In this document: piece after piece, positions 62,221 to 64,000 of the stretch
Layout: each line of letters starts with the position of its first letter
How positions within the stretch are numbered: position 1 is the stretch's first letter
Assembly (NCBI RefSeq): GCF_000428725.1
Contig: NZ_KE386793.1
Span: 344,243-408,242, forward strand
Direction of reading: 5' to 3'
Origin: Psychromonas aquimarina ATCC BAA-1526
Lineage (GTDB): Bacteria; Pseudomonadota; Gammaproteobacteria; Enterobacterales; Psychromonadaceae
DNA: 64,000 nt
Notes under the pieces: generated by a model
What the model was told of the DNA's origin: nothing
The model's input: only the letters and a program-made list of their open reading frames with translations
The model's database searches: none
Translations under genes and position numbers: made by a program

Positions 62221-63402
62221 ATGAGAATTGGAATGCCGAGTTTTCAACCCGCAGCACTATTTAATAAGCTGCTGCAGAGCGAGGGGAAAAATGAAATATC
62301 GCAGCAGAGCAGCGTTTATCATATTGAAAAGAAAAGCCTCGCAGTTAATATCATGCACGGAAAATTAGCCTCCTCTTTAGGCATACCTGAGCAGTCAGCG
62401 CAGCAGAATAAATCTGCTTTTGATTTTGAGAAAGCCGCTGAGAATGTATTGAGCTTCGTTACAGAGGCGATCACCAAGGCTAAAGAGAACGGTGCAGATG
62501 ATAAAACCTTAAAAGGAATGCTCCATGATGCTAAAAAAGGCATAAAAACGGGGTTTGCCGAGGCTAAAAGTGAGCTTAAAGATGCCGGGTTAATGACCAG
62601 AGAGATAAAAGATGGAATACATGAAGCAAAGCACTTAATTAAAGATGGTTTAAAAGATTTATCTAAGGAGCTGTTTAAACCGCAGGAAACCGCTGCTAAC
62701 CCCATGACAAACTACCGGGAAGCTGAGCGTTATAATTTAACTAATGATGCTTCATTTAGTATTACAACTAATGAAGGTGACAAGGTCAATATTACATTTA
62801 ACGCAGAATATCTGCAGCAGAATGCCGCTGTATTAAAATTTGATGAAAACTCCATGGATTACGCACAGTCGAATTATGAATCATTTAATTATGCGTTTTC
62901 TTTTGAAGTAAACGGCGAATTAAATGAAGATGAACAAGCTGCTGTGAATGAGTTGATGGGCAGCCTGCAGAATGTCAGTGATCTGTTTTTTGAAGGTGAT
63001 CTGGAAGATGCCTTTGATGAAGCGCTTAATGTTGGAATGGATACCAGCCAGCTGGCCGCCTTCTCGATGAATCTGCAGAGCACGGAAACCTACGCGGCGG
63101 TAAAAGAATATCAGCAGGTACTTCCCGGAAAAGAGATTGCAGATCAGCTCCAGCCTTTAAATCATGAGTTAACAGATGCTTATGAAACAGCAAAACCGTT
63201 AGCGCTTGAAGATCAGCTGGCAGGTTTACTAGAGTGGCTTAACCAGGAAGAGCCGGAAGTTAATAAGTTAATTGAATATAGTCAGGCGTTGTTTGAGCAG
63301 CTGGCACAGCTTGATAAATTATCATCTACTGAAAGTTTAGCGGATACTGAAAACGCAGCGGATATTGAAAATGCAGCGGATACTGCAGACGAGGTTGTAT
63401 AA
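62221..63402 (+). CDS. Hypothetical acidic protein, DUF5610-like, 393 aa
   Basis: The ATG at 62,221 has GGAGG 6 nt upstream; the frame opens 19 codons earlier without a ribosome site. The product is soluble, without a signal peptide. Residues about 65-165 are helical and charged (AITKAKENGADDKTLKGML, then ITREIKDG-like repeats), recalling DUF5610 proteins of marine gammaproteobacteria. A beta-rich part (about 175-235) follows, then acidic helices. The C terminus consists of imperfect six-residue repeats (ADTENA, ADIENA, ADTADE) from an 18-bp tandem DNA repeat. Function is unknown. Confidence 0.78.
   Translation: MRIGMPSFQPAALFNKLLQSEGKNEISQQSSVYHIEKKSLAVNIMHGKLASSLGIPEQSAQQNKSAFDFEKAAENVLSFVTEAITKAKENGADDKTLKGMLHDAKKGIKTGFAEAKSELKDAGLMTREIKDGIHEAKHLIKDGLKDLSKELFKPQETAANPMTNYREAERYNLTNDASFSITTNEGDKVNITFNAEYLQQNAAVLKFDENSMDYAQSNYESFNYAFSFEVNGELNEDEQAAVNELMGSLQNVSDLFFEGDLEDAFDEALNVGMDTSQLAAFSMNLQSTETYAAVKEYQQVLPGKEIADQLQPLNHELTDAYETAKPLALEDQLAGLLEWLNQEEPEVNKLIEYSQALFEQLAQLDKLSSTESLADTENAADIENAADTADEVV
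63340..63387 (+). repeat. 18-bp tandem repeat inside the orphan gene
   Basis: GCGGATACTGAAAACGCA (63,340-63,357) is followed by GCGGATATTGAAAATGCA (63,358-63,375) and a partial third unit. The unit encodes the six-residue C-terminal repeats and could vary in copy number. Confidence 0.7.
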
Positions 63403-63419
63403 CATAGTTCTGCAAAGCA

Positions 63420-63448
63420 CTCGTTCCCATGCTCTGTGTGGGAACGAG
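63420..63448. repeat. CTCGTTCCCA palindromic repeat
   Basis: CTCGTTCCCA and TGGGAACGAG pair perfectly around a 9-base loop. This motif closely resembles the CGTTCCCACGCTCTGCGTGGGAACG-type palindromes scattered in many proteobacterial genomes. It lies 18 bp after a stop codon, where it may also act as a weak terminator. Confidence 0.55.
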
Positions 63449-63483
63449 GCTGCAGCAGGAATTGTTCCGGTAAATTTTAAGTA

Positions 63484-63513
63484 CAAAAAAGCCCGTAGCG
63501 AAGCACAGGCTTA
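63484..63513 (-). terminator. Minus-strand terminator with TTCG loop
   Basis: On the minus strand GCCTGT...ACGGGC pair around a TTCG-containing loop and are followed by six T residues. A near copy of its 3' half lies at about 63,648-63,671, downstream of the transposase stop. Confidence 0.55.
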
Positions 63514-63639
63514 AAAACAAATTTTGACTAAGTCAGTTCTCCTATTATTAATAAAGAGGAGAGATAAGAGCGATTGGTCTAGTACTTTGTTTATTGGGTT
63601 TACAGCACCCGATTTCGTTGTATCACGAAATATATTTTC

Positions 63640-64000
63640 TTACAGGCACAAAAAAGCCCGTACCGAAGTACCAATGCCGTTCGGTTAAGCAATTTTAGGC
63701 TTATATCTTAACGGGTACCTTGATGGTATATAAAGCACTGAACGTGGAAACGTTCGGTGTTTTCTTTTTTTAGGCAAGATAAAATGCTTAACATCTTCGC
63801 GCATAAGCTGTAATTTTTTCGGAATTGTGCCGTTACCTGAGAGTGCATATCCGCGGATCTGCATATCTATAATGCAAATAGCTGATGTAAAGCTAACTCG
63901 GGTAGGCTCGACCTTTGCTTCTTGGGCTATATGTACCATTTCAAGTCGGATCAAGTTATACCCAAGTAATACTCCCCATAACTCCTGCCTTACCCCTTCT
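63640..64000 (-). mobile_element. IS4-family insertion sequence, 3' part, running off the window
   Basis: The C-terminal coding end of an IS4-type transposase reaches the right edge. The end of the element probably lies between 63,600 and 63,684, but no terminal inverted repeat could be paired because the other end is outside the window. Confidence 0.55.
63685..64000 (-). CDS. IS4-family transposase, C-terminal fragment (partial)
   Basis: The minus-strand frame is open through 64,000, so the gene continues beyond the window. The visible end reads ELWGVLLGYNLIRLEM followed by AQEAKVEPTRVSF and closes with a basic RKHRTFPRSV segment. This is the typical C terminus of IS4-family DDE transposases, with the conserved Tyr/Arg/Glu region (Y-x2-R-x3-E) at YNLIRLE. 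Whether the rest of the gene is intact cannot be judged here. A terminator-like TTCG hairpin follows the stop. Confidence 0.82.
   Translation of the reverse strand, partial: EGVRQELWGVLLGYNLIRLEMVHIAQEAKVEPTRVSFTSAICIIDMQIRGYALSGNGTIPKKLQLMREDVKHFILPKKRKHRTFPRSVLYIPSRYPLRYKPKIA

Noticed and set aside
1..64000. CRISPR arrays, rRNA and tRNA genes
   Set aside because: No regularly spaced direct repeats and no cloverleaf-capable sequences were noticed on reading both strands, though this was not checked by software.

Overview
The window looks like the chromosome of a marine gammaproteobacterium, most likely Psychromonas or a close relative. It has moderate GC content, dense gene packing, enterobacterial-type orthologues (YbjL, AroH-type DAHP synthase, the YeaG/YeaH/SpoVR stress operon), many two-component and cyclic-dinucleotide proteins, and several orphan periplasmic binding proteins. 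The genus call is an inference from gene content; no rRNA or tRNA gene was seen.

Left part (1-17,942). The window opens inside a secreted multidomain endonuclease. Next come a large hybrid histidine kinase and an upstream receiver/HD-GYP gene, separated by a 256-bp MITE-like element that supplies the last codons of the HD-GYP gene. A MgtE magnesium transporter with a long leader and an orphan binding protein follow. Then come a SlyA-type regulator, an HlyD-type adaptor and a DUF2955-type membrane protein, preceded by two SlyA-like operator boxes. A degenerate EAL protein and a three-gene export operon (LolA-like protein, outer-membrane protein, RND permease) complete this part; a LysR gene lies divergent to that operon.

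Middle (18,184-35,326). The genes are a LysR regulator, aroH, an orphan 226-aa protein, a MYG1 hydrolase, a dienelactone hydrolase, a YdjM-like membrane protein, a 119-aa orphan protein with LacI-type boxes far upstream, a zinc-finger-less DnaJ protein and a periplasmic nucleotidase. An AT-rich ankyrin-repeat gene flanked by a 10-bp direct repeat looks acquired. An Old Yellow Enzyme gene and a TetR gene share three operator-like palindromes and are followed by a MATE exporter.

Right part (34,394-64,000). A four-gene operon joins a GAF/HD-GYP protein, a CHASE2 adenylate cyclase, an SH3 protein and an M48 lipoprotein protease. It is followed by a citrate synthase of an uncommon type, the SpoVR-YeaH-YeaG operon, ybjL with a strongly structured leader, an exonuclease, a guanine deaminase with a signal peptide, an NSS transporter with an Lrp regulator, and a two-gene histidine-kinase locus. 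The window ends with an orphan acidic protein and the C-terminal end of an IS4-family transposase that runs off the edge. Phosphorelay, c-di-GMP and cAMP proteins dominate, which suggests a lifestyle tuned to environmental sensing.
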